From Nocardia harenae NBRC 108248 (GTDB taxonomy: Bacteria; Actinomycetota; Actinomycetes; Mycobacteriales; Mycobacteriaceae): DNA of 64,000 nt. The stretch spans positions 310,001-374,000 of the forward strand of contig NZ_BDBH01000005.1 of NCBI RefSeq assembly GCF_001612885.1, in the 5' to 3' direction. The notes beneath the pieces were generated by a model. The model was not told the DNA's origin. It saw nothing but the letters and a program-made list of their open reading frames with translations, and searched no databases. Positions 28,607 to 38,123 of this stretch are shown here, piece by piece; positions within the stretch are counted from its first letter, which is position 1, and each line of letters opens with the position of its first letter. The position numbers were made by a program, and so were the translations under genes.

Positions 28607-29254
28607 ATGCGCGGTTTCTCGGGTTTCCCGCTGGCCGGCCTGGATTTCTACGAAGATCTCGAGGCCGACAATTCCAAACAGTTCTGGGCAACACACCGGC
28701 ACGTGTACGAGAGCGCGGTGCGCGAGCCGATGCTCGCCCTGACCGCGCTGCTGGAGCCGGAGTTCGGCCCGGCGAAGCTGTTCCGCCCGTACCGGGATGT
28801 GCGGTTCTCCAAGGACAAGACGCCCTACAAGACGGCGCAGGGCGCGGTGGTGCGCACGGCACCGGGCGTCGGCTGGTACGTGCAGGTGGGGGCACCGGGG
28901 CTCTTCGTCGGCGGCGGTTTCTACCAGGGCACGCCCGCGCAGCTGGCGCAGCTGCGGAGCACCGTCGAGGACGAGGTGCGCGGCACAGAGCTGGGGAAGA
29001 TCCTGGCGGCGACCGCCGCCGCGGGGTTCACCATCGGCGGCGAGAAGCTCAAGACCAAGCCGAAGGGTTTCGAGGCCGACCACCCGCGCATCGACCTGCT
29101 GCGGCACAAATCGATCACCGCGGGCAGGGAGTTCGGCGCCCCGGAGTGGCTGGCGACGCCGCGCACCGCCGACGAGGTCAGAGCCGCCTGGGAGGCCGTG
29201 CGCCCCCTGGTCGACTGGCTCTCCGCCGTAGTCGGCGGCACGGGCGACCGCTGA
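28607..29254 (+). CDS. DUF2461 (TIGR02453) family protein
   Basis: 215-aa protein matching the DUF2461 pattern: an N-terminal FYEDLEADNSKQFW, RPYRDVRFSKDKTPYKT (about 60-76), GWYVQVG and FVGGGFYQ, then a helical C-terminal half. Members are widespread and of unknown biochemical role. It starts 20 bp after the DUF4190-type gene and may be co-transcribed. It ends just before structured repeat copy 3 and converges on egtD. Confidence 0.85.
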   Translation: MRGFSGFPLAGLDFYEDLEADNSKQFWATHRHVYESAVREPMLALTALLEPEFGPAKLFRPYRDVRFSKDKTPYKTAQGAVVRTAPGVGWYVQVGAPGLFVGGGFYQGTPAQLAQLRSTVEDEVRGTELGKILAATAAAGFTIGGEKLKTKPKGFEADHPRIDLLRHKSITAGREFGAPEWLATPRTADEVRAAWEAVRPLVDWLSAVVGGTGDR

Positions 29255-29271
29255 CCCCACCCAGCCCGGCA

Positions 29272-29407
29272 GGGGCGAGTCTTACGAGCCCCGATTCGCG
29301 CCGGCTCGCATCCGAGCGGGCGAAGCGCACGCGCCGCAGGCGCAAGTCTCGCCCGCTCGGATGCGAGCCATCAGGGCGCGAATCCCGCCGAGCTCCGCTC
29401 GGCCAAA
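29272..29407. repeat. Structured intergenic repeat, copy 3
   Basis: The leading hairpin GGGGC/GCCCC occupies 29272-29292. TTCGCGCC (29295) pairs with GGCGCGAA (29375). A perfect 21-bp stem joins 29303-29323 with 29349-29369, enclosing GCGCC-GCA-GGCGC (29331-29343). The terminal hairpin is CCGAGC-TCC-GCTCGG (29388-29402), followed by CCAAA. Stem sequences differ from copy 2 yet pair fully, which is compensatory change. It invades the 3' end of egtD. Confidence 0.88.
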
Positions 29408-30360
29408 ACAACACAGAAGCGGTCGTCGGGGTCGGTCCAGGTGTGTTCGGTGTCGAACCCGGCTGCCGAGAGTTCGGCGCGCAGGCCGTCGAGGCGGAAC
29501 TTGGCGGAGATCTCGGTGCGCAGCTGCTCGCCGCGGGCGAACCGCACCTCGAGGTCCAGTTCGCGGAGCCGCACGGTCATGTCCTCGGTCGCCGCGAGGC
29601 GCATTTCGATCCACTCCCGCTCCGCGTCCCAGAGCGCGACGTGCTCGAACTTCTCCGGGTGGAAATCGGCGGCGAGGCGGGTGTTCAGCACGTGCAGGAC
29701 ATTGCGGTTGAACTCGGCGGTGACCCCGGCGGCATCGTCGTAGGCGGGGACGAGCACGGCGGGGTCGATGACCAGACCGGCACCGAGGAGCAGCCGCTCC
29801 CCCGGCTCCAGCACGTCGTGAATGCTCGCCAGGAATGCGGCGCGCTCGGCGGGGACCAGATTGCCGATGGTGCCGCCGAGGAAGACCACCATGCGCCTGC
29901 CGCCGCCGGGCAGGTTGTGCAGGGTGTCGGTGAAGTCGCTGACCACGCCGTGCACCGCGAGGTCGGGGAACTCGGCGGCGATCTCGCGGGTGGACTCCCG
30001 CAGCGCCGCGGCGGAGACATCCTGCGGCACATAGGTTTTCAGGGGTCCGGCGGCGCGGGCGGCGGTGAGCAGCAGGCGGGTCTTGGCCGCGGAGCCCGCG
30101 CCGAGTTCGACGAGCACCTCGGCCTCGGCGGCGGTGGCGATCTCGTCGACCACGCGCTCGAGCAGGGCGCGCTCGGTGCGGGTCGGGTAGTACTCGGGCA
30201 GCGCGGTGATCCGCTCGAAGAGCTCGCTGCCGCGGGCGTCGTAGAACCACTTGGGGGGCAGGGTTTTCGGCGTCGAGGTGAGGCCGGTGGTTGCGTCGGC
30301 GCGCAGCGCGGCGGTGAGGTCGGCGTCGGACAGATGGATCTCCAGCGTCGGTGCGGTCAT
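29371..30360 (-). CDS. egtD: L-histidine N-alpha-methyltransferase EgtD
   Basis: 329-aa SAM-dependent enzyme that trimethylates histidine to hercynine, the first step of ergothioneine synthesis. LPPKWFYDARGSELFERIT (about 33-51) is the EgtD signature. The SAM site is LVELGAGSAAKTR; VVFLGGTIGN and EFNRNVLHVLN follow. The natural C-terminus probably ended near FCVVLA; the last nine residues (ERSSAGFAP) are encoded by repeat copy 3. The ATG overlaps the egtC stop (ATGA). It is the last gene of the egtABCD operon. Confidence 0.95.
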   Translation of the reverse strand: MTAPTLEIHLSDADLTAALRADATTGLTSTPKTLPPKWFYDARGSELFERITALPEYYPTRTERALLERVVDEIATAAEAEVLVELGAGSAAKTRLLLTAARAAGPLKTYVPQDVSAAALRESTREIAAEFPDLAVHGVVSDFTDTLHNLPGGGRRMVVFLGGTIGNLVPAERAAFLASIHDVLEPGERLLLGAGLVIDPAVLVPAYDDAAGVTAEFNRNVLHVLNTRLAADFHPEKFEHVALWDAEREWIEMRLAATEDMTVRLRELDLEVRFARGEQLRTEISAKFRLDGLRAELSAAGFDTEHTWTDPDDRFCVVLAERSSAGFAP

Positions 30361-31361
30361 CGCGGGGCGCCTTCCTTGGGCTCGAGCAGGGGCTGGACGG
30401 TGAGGTCGCCGGGGGCGGCGGTCACCAGCATGTGGTCGGCGATCGGCTGCCAGCCGGGGTCGTCGTCGTAGGGCTCCGAGGCGAGCACCGCCGATTCGGC
30501 GGTGACCAGGGCGGAGATGCCGTGGTGCACGGTGGTGGCCCAGAGCCGCTCGCCATCGCCGAGCAGCAGGGTGAGCCGGGATTTCGGCGAGTGCCTGAGC
30601 ACCGCGGCCGTGAGGTCGCGCAGGGCGGTGGCCGGGCTCTCGCCGGGGGCGAGGGCGCCGAGCAGGCCGCGGAGCAGGATCCAGAGCGCGGCGGAATCGG
30701 TGGGGGCCTCGGCATCGAGCAGGTCGATGGTCTGGAAGCGACGGGTGGCGCCCGCCGTGGTGGCGGCGATATCCAGGTCGGCGAGGACGGCGGAGAGCGC
30801 GAGTCGCCACTCCGGGATGACGCCGTTGTGGCTGAAGGCCGAGCGGCCGTCGGTGAACGGGGCGCACGCCGTTCGCTCGATCGGCGTGCCGACCGTCGCC
30901 GAGCGCACGGCCGCGAGGACCGCGGTGGAGTCGAGCTGCGAAAGCACCTCGTCCACCGCGGGGTCGGTCCAGATCGGCGCGGCATTCCGGTAGCGGGCCA
31001 CCACCGGCTCCGGCCGGGGTCGCCGATCGGCAGGGGGCTCCCCCGGCGCGACCGCACCCGCCGGACCGGGCGCCGCGACCGGCCCACCCGGCGCGCGCGA
31101 GGCGCCGTCCGTCGCACCGAACACCGGCGAGCGCCCGGCAGCCGCTGCTGAATCGAGCGCGTTGCCTCCCGACCCCGGCGCGGCCGCATCGGCGGCGGGA
31201 CCCTCCCGCCACCACGCCACCCCGAACCCATCCGCGTTGATGGTCCCCCCGCCGCGCATATCCCGCGGCGCCCAGGCCTGGGTCCGCAGCGAGTGCGAAC
31301 CCCTGGTCAGCACGGTGCCGACGGGCACGGCGGGGCCCACGTATCCCAGGTGGCGGCACAT
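30357..31361 (-). CDS. egtC: Gamma-glutamyl-hercynylcysteine sulfoxide amidohydrolase EgtC
   Basis: 334-aa class II glutamine amidotransferase-like enzyme that removes glutamate from the EgtB product. The nucleophile is Cys2 (MCRHLGYVG); NADGFGVAWW, VRSATVGTPIE, FSHNGVI and ASEPYDDDPGW are conserved. Typical EgtC is about 227-233 aa; here an Ala/Pro/Gly-rich insert of about 65-70 residues sits between VAWWREG and ARYRNAAPIW (about 55-125). A 40-bp gap separates it from egtB. The insert looks disordered and probably leaves activity intact. Confidence 0.93.
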   Translation of the reverse strand: MCRHLGYVGPAVPVGTVLTRGSHSLRTQAWAPRDMRGGGTINADGFGVAWWREGPAADAAAPGSGGNALDSAAAAGRSPVFGATDGASRAPGGPVAAPGPAGAVAPGEPPADRRPRPEPVVARYRNAAPIWTDPAVDEVLSQLDSTAVLAAVRSATVGTPIERTACAPFTDGRSAFSHNGVIPEWRLALSAVLADLDIAATTAGATRRFQTIDLLDAEAPTDSAALWILLRGLLGALAPGESPATALRDLTAAVLRHSPKSRLTLLLGDGERLWATTVHHGISALVTAESAVLASEPYDDDPGWQPIADHMLVTAAPGDLTVQPLLEPKEGAPR

Positions 31362-31401
31362 CAGCGCCGCCCGGGGAGAGGCGTGGCCCGCTCCGGCCCG
31401 A

Positions 31402-32739
31402 TCACCGGCCCTCGCCGGCGCGCAGGTCGCGCGCCAGCCGGAAGCCGGAGAAGATCTGCCTGCGGATGGGGTGATCCCAGTTCCGGAAGGTGCCGCGGCA
31501 GGCGACCGGGTCGGTGCCGAAGGAGCCACCGCGCAGCACTCGGTAGTCGCCGCCGAAGAAGACGTCGGAGTACTCGGCGTACGGGAAGGCGCGGAACCCG
31601 GGGTACGGCTCGAACCCGGACGATGTCCACTCCCAGACGTCCCCGATCAGCTGGTGTACCCCGGCGGACGAGGCGCCGGCCGGGTAGGCGCCGACATCGG
31701 CGGGCTCCAGGTGCCGCTGACCGAGGTTGGCCTGCGCGGTGCCGGGGTCGGCATCGCCCCACGGGTAGCGACGGGTCGTTTCGGTCTCCGGGTCGAAGCG
31801 CGCCGCCTTCTCCCACTCGGCCTCGGTGGGCAGCCGCTTGCCCGCCCAGCTCGCGTACGCCTCGGCCTCGAAGAAGCAGACGTGCACCACGGGCTGCCGC
31901 GGCCGCAGCGGGGTCGGGGTGCCGAAGGCGCGGCGCCACCAGGTACCCGCGCCGTCGCGCTCCCAGAACTGCGGCGCCACCAGCCCGGCCTCGGTGCGGT
32001 GCCGCCAGCCCCGCGGCGACCACAGCTCCGGCCGCTCGTAGCCGCCGTCGGCGATGAACGCCAGGTACTCCCCGTTGGTGACCGGCGCCGCGTCGATGGC
32101 GAAACCGGGGACGTGCACCGGATGCGCCGGACGTTCGTTGTCCAGCGCCCACGGATCGGTGGAGGTGCCCATCACGAACTCGCCCGCGGGCACGATCACC
32201 TCGCCCCGCACGGCGACCCGTGCGGCGGGCGGCGGCGGCGCGGCGAGCACGGCTGGGCCGGTGCGCAGCTGGTGGGTGGCGAGCATGGTCTCGTCGTGCT
32301 GCTGCTCGTGCTGGGCGATCATGCCGAAGGCGAAGCCCCCCTCGACCAGCGGGTTTCCGTGCAGCCGGGTGCGGGCGAGCACGTCGAGCACCTCGTCGCG
32401 CACCGAGCCGACGTAGCCGCGGGCCTGCGCGGGGTCGAGCAGCGGCAGCTCGGGGCGCGCGACCCTCGCGTGCTTGAAGGCGTCGTAGAGCTCGTCGATA
32501 TCGCCGCGCACGGCGGCCCGGCCGCCGACATCGCGGATCAGCCAGAGCTCCTCCTGGTTGCCGATGTGGGCGAGATCCCACACCAGCGGGCTCATCAGCC
32601 GGGAGTGCTGCGCGGCCAGCTCGGCATCGTCCAGGCAGTCGGTGAGCGCGAGGGTGCGGGCGCGGGCGCCGGTGAGCACCTCGGCGATCTCGCCGCGCAG
32701 CCGATCGGTGGTCGCGTTGTCGGAGAACTGGATGGTCAT
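31402..32739 (-). CDS. egtB: Hercynine oxygenase / sulfoxide synthase EgtB
   Basis: 445-aa non-heme iron enzyme joining gamma-glutamylcysteine to hercynine with oxygen. The N-terminal DinB-like domain carries the iron histidines (DLAHIGNQEE, about 55-64, and QHEQQHDETM, about 145-154). The C-terminal FGE-sulfatase-like domain has PVTNGEYLAFI, RLPTEAEWEKAAR, GDVWEWT and VLRGGSF. Length is normal. It overlaps egtA by four bases (ATGA). Confidence 0.96.
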   Translation of the reverse strand: MTIQFSDNATTDRLRGEIAEVLTGARARTLALTDCLDDAELAAQHSRLMSPLVWDLAHIGNQEELWLIRDVGGRAAVRGDIDELYDAFKHARVARPELPLLDPAQARGYVGSVRDEVLDVLARTRLHGNPLVEGGFAFGMIAQHEQQHDETMLATHQLRTGPAVLAAPPPPAARVAVRGEVIVPAGEFVMGTSTDPWALDNERPAHPVHVPGFAIDAAPVTNGEYLAFIADGGYERPELWSPRGWRHRTEAGLVAPQFWERDGAGTWWRRAFGTPTPLRPRQPVVHVCFFEAEAYASWAGKRLPTEAEWEKAARFDPETETTRRYPWGDADPGTAQANLGQRHLEPADVGAYPAGASSAGVHQLIGDVWEWTSSGFEPYPGFRAFPYAEYSDVFFGGDYRVLRGGSFGTDPVACRGTFRNWDHPIRRQIFSGFRLARDLRAGEGR

Positions 32740-34028
32740 GCCTTCACTCCCGGGTCGTCGTCGTGCGGGGTGCGCCCCGCCCGACATCGTTCGGCGGCGG
32801 ACTCGATCTCGGCCGCCTGCGCCGAGTGCGCGGCGGCCAGCCGCAGCAGCGCCTCGGCGCAGGCGCGCAGCTCGGGATCGGCGAGTCCGGCGTGCGCCGC
32901 CTCCTGCCAGCGGCCCGCGGTCGGCGCGGCCAGCGCAGTGGCCTCCGCGACCACCGCCGGAGTGCTGAGCAGGGCCTCGATGACGTGCACCGGGGTGCTC
33001 CAGGTGTCGCCGGGCTGTGCGTCCAGGTAGCGGACCTCCAGGTAGCCGGAGGCGCGCACCGGCGGGAAGAGCGTGGTCAGGTGGTAGTCGAGGTCGGCGC
33101 GGGCCGGGCGGCGGCCGATCTCGTCGTCCAGTGCGCCGGAGAGCCAGTCGGCGAAGGTGGCGCCGGGGGGTGCGGTCCACTTCGGCGCGTCCGGATCCTG
33201 GCCGCAGGGTCGGACGCAGAGCAGCGGGACGTCCAGCGCCCAGCTCGCGTACCCGGCGATGGGGTCGGCCCACCGCTCGGCGGGCGGCCGGGTGCGGCTG
33301 TGGTCGAGCCGCAGCCAGGTGCGCATGCGCTGTGAGGCCCACACCCCGCCCGGGGCGCCCCGGAGCCGCGGCGAGCAGGCAAAGGCGGCGACCAGCGCGG
33401 GGCCCGCGACGTGCAGCAGGTGCCAGCGCGCGGCCACCTCGGCCGGATCGGCGCCCGCGTCCACGCTGACCTGACCGGCCGCGGTATTGCACATCATCAG
33501 CGTGCCGAACGGGCCGATCCCGGCGAAGTGCCGTTCCATGGCCAGGTAGCGCGGGAGTTCGAGGAGCCGCCGCGGCGGACGCGAGGCGTCGGCGGCGAGC
33601 GAGACGGTGCGGATACCGCGGGTGGCGAGCAGATCGCGGAGCACGGCGGCATCGGCGCGCAGTGCGGCGGAGAGCGCCCGCGCATCGGGGTAGGGGGAGC
33701 TGGAGAGCTCGATCTGGCCGCCGGGTTCGACGGTGATCCGGCTGCCACCGGGCAGGGGCAGCTCCGGCGAGCCGGGGGCGAGCGACCGCGGGGCGTGCGG
33801 CCCGAGTGCGCCTGCGAGATCGTCCAGGGCGGGACGGGGCGCGTCCGTCGAGTACGCCGAAGCCTCACCCTGGACGGTGAGCCACTCCAGTTCGGCGCCG
33901 ATCAGCGCGGGGGGACCGAGTTTGAAACAGACCCCGCCGACGTACGCCTCGGCCGCCGCGCGGGACGACAGATCCTCCTGATCGACCGTCTGGCCGGGCA
34001 TTTCCGGGTGCTCGAGGGTGACCGACAT
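32736..34028 (-). CDS. egtA: Glutamate-cysteine ligase EgtA
   Basis: 430-aa ATP-dependent ligase of the GCS2-like family that makes gamma-glutamylcysteine for ergothioneine. Family motifs include GAELEWLTV, ITVEPGGQIELSSSP and MMCNTAAGQVSVDAG. The ATG at 34028 is preceded by GGAGG; 53 extra upstream codons are open but lack a ribosome site. It is first in egtABCD and divergent from the EgtE-like gene. The 226-bp gap between them must carry both promoters; no clear operator was recognised. Confidence 0.93.
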   Translation of the reverse strand: MSVTLEHPEMPGQTVDQEDLSSRAAAEAYVGGVCFKLGPPALIGAELEWLTVQGEASAYSTDAPRPALDDLAGALGPHAPRSLAPGSPELPLPGGSRITVEPGGQIELSSSPYPDARALSAALRADAAVLRDLLATRGIRTVSLAADASRPPRRLLELPRYLAMERHFAGIGPFGTLMMCNTAAGQVSVDAGADPAEVAARWHLLHVAGPALVAAFACSPRLRGAPGGVWASQRMRTWLRLDHSRTRPPAERWADPIAGYASWALDVPLLCVRPCGQDPDAPKWTAPPGATFADWLSGALDDEIGRRPARADLDYHLTTLFPPVRASGYLEVRYLDAQPGDTWSTPVHVIEALLSTPAVVAEATALAAPTAGRWQEAAHAGLADPELRACAEALLRLAAAHSAQAAEIESAAERCRAGRTPHDDDPGVKA

Positions 34029-34254
34029 ACCAACCTCCACCGTGGTGCGTTGTTCGTATCCGTACTGCTGTGCAAGGGGTTCGATCCGGCGGGCACTGCG
34101 TGGGGCCGGGGTCGGCGGGTTGGTTCGAGCTCGGGGCAGCGGGGCCGAGGGTTCGCGGACGGGGGCCGGATCGCGTCGTACCGTCAAGGGTAGCGGCGCC
34201 CGCCGACAAGAAAAGGGCAGAATCTCCTTCGGCCGCTACCGATAGGGTCGCGGC

Positions 34255-35460
34255 ATGGACGACGCCAGGCTCCGCGCCGACACCCCGGGCCTCGGCTCCG
34301 GGCTCGACCCCTCCGACCCGGCCTCCGGTCACGTATTCCTGGACAGCGCGGGCTCCTCGCTGCCACCGGGGGTCGTCACCGAGACCGTGATCGCGCACCT
34401 GCGGCGCGAGGCGGAGGTCGGTGGGTACCGCGCGGCGAACGAGCGGGCCGACGACATGGACGCCGTCAAGCGCTCGATCGCGGAGCTGCTCGGGACGGTG
34501 CCGGGCGCCATCGCGCTCAGCGACTCCGCGACCAGGGCATGGACCGACTTCTTCTACTCGGTGCCGCTCGGCCCCGGCGACCGGGTGCTGATCTGCGGCA
34601 TCGACTACGCGGCGAACGCCATCGCCACCCTGCAGCGCGCGCGGGCCGCCGGCGCGCGCGTGGAGCGAATTCCCAGCGACGAGTCGGGGCTGCTCGACCT
34701 GGCGGCGCTGGAGGCGATGCTGGACGAGCGGGTCAAGCTGGTCTCGCTGGTGTACGTGCCGACCAACGGCGGGGTGGTGAACCCGGTCGCGGAGGCCGCG
34801 CGGCTGGCCCGCGCGAGCGGCGCGCTGGTACTGCTCGACGCCTGCCAGGCCGCCGGGCAGCTCCCCCTCCGCGTGGCCGAACTCGAGGTGGACGCGCTCT
34901 CCGCCACCGGCCGCAAGTGGCTGCGCGGGCCGCGTGGCACCGGTTTCCTGTACGTCCGGCCGGAGCTGGTCGCCGCCATGGAGCCGCAGCGGCTCGACCT
35001 GCACAGCGCCGGCTGGACCGGGCCGGAGAGCTACGAGCTCGCCCCCGACGCGCGGCGCTTCGAATTCTGGGAGCACGATGTCGCGGCCCGGCTCGGGCTC
35101 GGCGCGGCCGTGCGCTACCTGCTGGAGCTCGGCCCGGAGGCGGTCTACGCGGCCATCGCGGACCGCTCGGCGCACCTGCGCACCGCGCTCGGCGCGCTGG
35201 CCGGGGTCACGGTGCGCGATCTCGGCGGGGAGAAGGGCGCGCGCGGCGGCATCGTCTCGTTCACCAAGGAGGGGGTCGCCCCGGAGGCCATCCGGGACCG
35301 GCTGGCCGAGCGGAACATCACCGTGACGGTGAGCCGGGCCGGCTCGACGCTGCTGGACATGACCGAGCGCGGGCTGGACGCGGTGGTGCGTGCCTCGCCG
35401 CACTGCTTCGTCTCCTACGCCGAGCTGGACCGATTCGTCGCCGCCGTGGCCGCGCTGTAG
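34255..35460 (+). CDS. egtE: EgtE-like PLP-dependent class V aminotransferase-fold lyase
   Basis: 401-aa fold-type I PLP enzyme of the class V/NifS-like group. The PLP lysine is in SATGRKWLRGPRGTGFLYV (about Lys222), with Asp in LLDACQAAGQ. EgtE performs the last C-S lyase step in mycobacteria, and the divergent position beside egtABCD supports that role. Other members (isopenicillin epimerase-like or cysteine desulfurase-like) look similar, so the specific call leans on context. Its TAG stop abuts the RNase Z ATG with no spacer. Confidence 0.75.
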   Translation: MDDARLRADTPGLGSGLDPSDPASGHVFLDSAGSSLPPGVVTETVIAHLRREAEVGGYRAANERADDMDAVKRSIAELLGTVPGAIALSDSATRAWTDFFYSVPLGPGDRVLICGIDYAANAIATLQRARAAGARVERIPSDESGLLDLAALEAMLDERVKLVSLVYVPTNGGVVNPVAEAARLARASGALVLLDACQAAGQLPLRVAELEVDALSATGRKWLRGPRGTGFLYVRPELVAAMEPQRLDLHSAGWTGPESYELAPDARRFEFWEHDVAARLGLGAAVRYLLELGPEAVYAAIADRSAHLRTALGALAGVTVRDLGGEKGARGGIVSFTKEGVAPEAIRDRLAERNITVTVSRAGSTLLDMTERGLDAVVRASPHCFVSYAELDRFVAAVAAL

Positions 35461-36378
35461 ATGTCGGCCCGCGAACTCGTCGTGCTCGGCACCGCGAGCC
35501 AGGTGCCGACCCGGCAGCGCAACCACAATGGCTACCTGCTGCGCTGGGACGGCGAGGGGCTGCTCTTCGACCCGGGCGACGGCACCCAGCGGCAGCTCAC
35601 GCACGCCGGGGTCGCGGCATCGGCCATCACCCGGATCGCGCTCACCCACTTCCACGGCGACCACTGCCTCGGGCTGCCCGGCATCGTGCAGCGGATCAGC
35701 CTGGACGCGGTGGCGCACCCGGTGCACGCCTACTACCCGGCCTCCGGCGCGCACTGGTTCCGCAACCTCTGCGACGCCAGCGCCTTCCGCCGGACCGTCG
35801 AGCTCACCGAGCACCCGATCGCGACGGCGGGCCCGCTGCCCGCCCCCGGCGCGCCGTTCACCCTGGAAGCGGCGGCGCTCTCGCACCCGGTGCAGGCCTT
35901 CGGCTACCGGCTCACCGAGCCGGACGGCCGCAGGCTGCTGCCGGAGCGGCTGGCGGCGCTCGGGGTGCGCGGGCCGCAGGTCGGCGAGCTCCAGCGCACC
36001 GGCGCGCTCCGGGTGGGCGAGCGGGAGGTCACGCTGGCCGAGGTGAGCGAGGTGCGGCCGGGGCAGAGCTTCGCCTTCGTCATGGACACCCGGCTCTGCC
36101 CGGGTGTGTTCGAGCTGGCCGCAGGGGTGGACATGCTGGTCATCGAGGCCACCTTCCTGGAGGCCGACGCGCACCTGGCCGCCGAGTACGGGCACCTCAC
36201 CGCGGCGCAGGCGGCGCTGGTGGCGGCCGAATGCGGGGTCGGGACGCTGGTTCTGACCCATTTCTCGCAGCGTTACCGCACCCTGGAGGAGCACCGCAGG
36301 GAGGCGGCGCGGCACTTCGGCGGGGAGCTCGTGGTTGCGCACGACCTGCTGCGGGTACCGCTGCCACCCCGGCGCTGA
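35461..36378 (+). CDS. rnz: Ribonuclease Z (tRNA 3' processing endonuclease)
   Basis: 305-aa metallo-beta-lactamase-fold nuclease that trims tRNA 3' trailers. The zinc motif is [13 protein letters not shown] (about 61-73), with the RNase Z-specific [18 protein letters not shown] start, a flexible arm (about 150-190), FVMDT and [10 protein letters not shown] (about 261-270). The ATG follows the egtE stop directly, so translation may be re-initiated there. Confidence 0.93.
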   Translation: MSARELVVLGTASQVPTRQRNHNGYLLRWDGEGLLFDPGDGTQRQLTHAGVAASAITRIALTHFHGDHCLGLPGIVQRISLDAVAHPVHAYYPASGAHWFRNLCDASAFRRTVELTEHPIATAGPLPAPGAPFTLEAAALSHPVQAFGYRLTEPDGRRLLPERLAALGVRGPQVGELQRTGALRVGEREVTLAEVSEVRPGQSFAFVMDTRLCPGVFELAAGVDMLVIEATFLEADAHLAAEYGHLTAAQAALVAAECGVGTLVLTHFSQRYRTLEEHRREAARHFGGELVVAHDLLRVPLPPRR

Positions 36379-36476
36379 CTCGTCCGCTCGCTATCTCCGG
36401 GCGAATCACCACCGGGGGTTAACGCCCGCCCGCTCCGGCGGGATAGCAGGGCAGGGCCGAGCCGAGGGAGTGGAAC

Positions 36477-38123
36477 GTGAGCAGGTTCACCGAGGAGATG
36501 TACGCGACCGCCGCGGCCAGTCCGCGCGGCCTGGTCACCGGCGAGCCGAACGAGCCGCGCAGACAGACCTGGGGGGAGATCCACGGGCAGGCGAGGCGGA
36601 TGGCGGGCGGGCTCGCCGCGGCCGGGATCGGGCACGGCGACGCGGTCGGCGTGCTGGCCGGGATGCCGGTCGACATCGCACCCGCCTGCCAGGCGGTGTG
36701 GATGCGCGGCGCCTCCATCACCATGCTGCACCAGCCGACGCCGCGCACCGACCTGACCGTCTGGGCGCAGGACACCGAGACCGTGCTGCGCATGATCGAG
36801 GCGAAGGCGGTGGTGCTCGGCGCGCCCTTCGAGGCGGCCGAGCCGCTGCTGCTGGAGCGCGGCATCGCGGTGGTGCGGATCGACCGGCTGCACGACGGCC
36901 CGGACACCGACCCGCTGCCCACCGGCGAGGACGACATCGCGCTGCAGCAACTGACGTCCGGCTCGACCGGGTCTCCCAAGGCGGTGCGGATCACGCACGG
37001 CAACTTCTTCGTCAATGCCTACGCCATGTTCGACCGGGTGAAGTTCCAGCTGGAGCAGGACGTCATGGTGAGCTGGCTGCCGCTCTTCCACGATATGGGC
37101 ATGGTCGGCTTCCTCAGCGTGCCCATGCAACTCGGCGCCGAGGTGGTCTGCGTGACGCCGCTCGACTTCCTGGCCAAGCCGCTGCTCTGGGCCGAGCTCA
37201 TCGGCAAGTACCGCGGCACCGTCACCGCCGCCCCCAACTTCGCCTACTCGCTGCTGGCGCGGCGGCTCTCCCGCGCCGAGGACGGCGCCTACGACCTGAG
37301 CAGCGTGCGCTACATGTGGAACGGCGCCGAGCCCGTCGACCCGGACACCATGGACCAGCTCGCACTGGCGGGCGAGCGCTTCGGCCTCGATCCGGCCGCG
37401 CTCACCCCGGTCTACGGCATGGCCGAGACCACGCTCGCCGTCTCCATCCCCGACCCCGGGCTTGGCCAGGTGGTCGATGTGGTCGACGCCGACCTGCTCG
37501 AGGCCATCGGCAAGGCGGTCCCGGTGCGCGACCGGCGCGCGCACCACGGCTCGGTGCGCGCCCTGCCCACCCTCGGCTACCTGGTCGATCAGCTGGAGGG
37601 GCGGATCGTGGACGCCGAGCGGCAGCCGCTGCCGACCCGCTCGGTCGGCGTCATCGAGCTGCGCGGCCCCGCGGTGACCGCGGGCTACGTCACCGTCGAC
37701 GGCTTCCGCCCGGCGCAGGACGCCGACGGCTGGCTGGACACCGGCGATATCGGCTACTTCACCGAGCGCGGGCTCATCGTGGTCTGCGGGCGGATCAAGG
37801 ACGTCATCATCATGGGCGGCCGCAATATCTACCCCACCGATATCGAGCGCGCCGCAGGCCGGGTGGCCGGGGTGCGGCCGGGCAATGCCGTCGCTGTCCG
37901 GCTGGATGCCGGGCAGAAGCGGGAGAGCTTCGCGGTGGTGGTGGAGAGCAACGAGCACGAGGACCAGGAGCGGGTGAAGCGGATCGAGCGCGAGGTGGTG
38001 CACGCGGTCTTCTCCGAGGTCGGGGTGCGACCGCGCTCGGTCACCGTGCTCGGGCCCGGGGCGCTGCCCAAGACCTCGTCCGGGAAGTTGCGCCGCGCCG
38101 CCACCGCGGCGCACCTGGATTAG
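36477..38123 (+). CDS. Fatty-acyl-AMP/CoA ligase (Pks16-like)
   Basis: 548-aa ANL-superfamily adenylate-forming enzyme. The P-loop is [17 protein letters not shown] (about 160-176), with the [15 protein letters not shown] motif shared by fatty-acyl AMP ligases, YGMAETT (A5), [10 protein letters not shown] and [11 protein letters not shown] with the catalytic Lys. Length and position (between the ispE/ksgA and pth/prs groups) match M. tuberculosis Pks16 (Rv1013), which despite its name is a ligase and not a polyketide synthase. The GTG follows GAGGGAG. The fatty acid substrate is unknown. Its TAG overlaps the convergent AraC stop by two bases. Confidence 0.88.
   Translation: MSRFTEEMYATAAASPRGLVTGEPNEPRRQTWGEIHGQARRMAGGLAAAGIGHGDAVGVLAGMPVDIAPACQAVWMRGASITMLHQPTPRTDLTVWAQDTETVLRMIEAKAVVLGAPFEAAEPLLLERGIAVVRIDRLHDGPDTDPLPTGEDDIALQQLTSGSTGSPKAVRITHGNFFVNAYAMFDRVKFQLEQDVMVSWLPLFHDMGMVGFLSVPMQLGAEVVCVTPLDFLAKPLLWAELIGKYRGTVTAAPNFAYSLLARRLSRAEDGAYDLSSVRYMWNGAEPVDPDTMDQLALAGERFGLDPAALTPVYGMAETTLAVSIPDPGLGQVVDVVDADLLEAIGKAVPVRDRRAHHGSVRALPTLGYLVDQLEGRIVDAERQPLPTRSVGVIELRGPAVTAGYVTVDGFRPAQDADGWLDTGDIGYFTERGLIVVCGRIKDVIIMGGRNIYPTDIERAAGRVAGVRPGNAVAVRLDAGQKRESFAVVVESNEHEDQERVKRIEREVVHAVFSEVGVRPRSVTVLGPGALPKTSSGKLRRAATAAHLD

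Noticed and set aside
34539..36422. A 627-codon open frame overlapping egtE and rnz
   Set aside because: Arg/Ala/Gly-rich shadow in another frame of two clearly coding genes.
36477..38123. Annotation as polyketide synthase from the name Pks16
   Set aside because: Only an adenylate-forming ligase is present, with no ketosynthase, acyltransferase or carrier domain.
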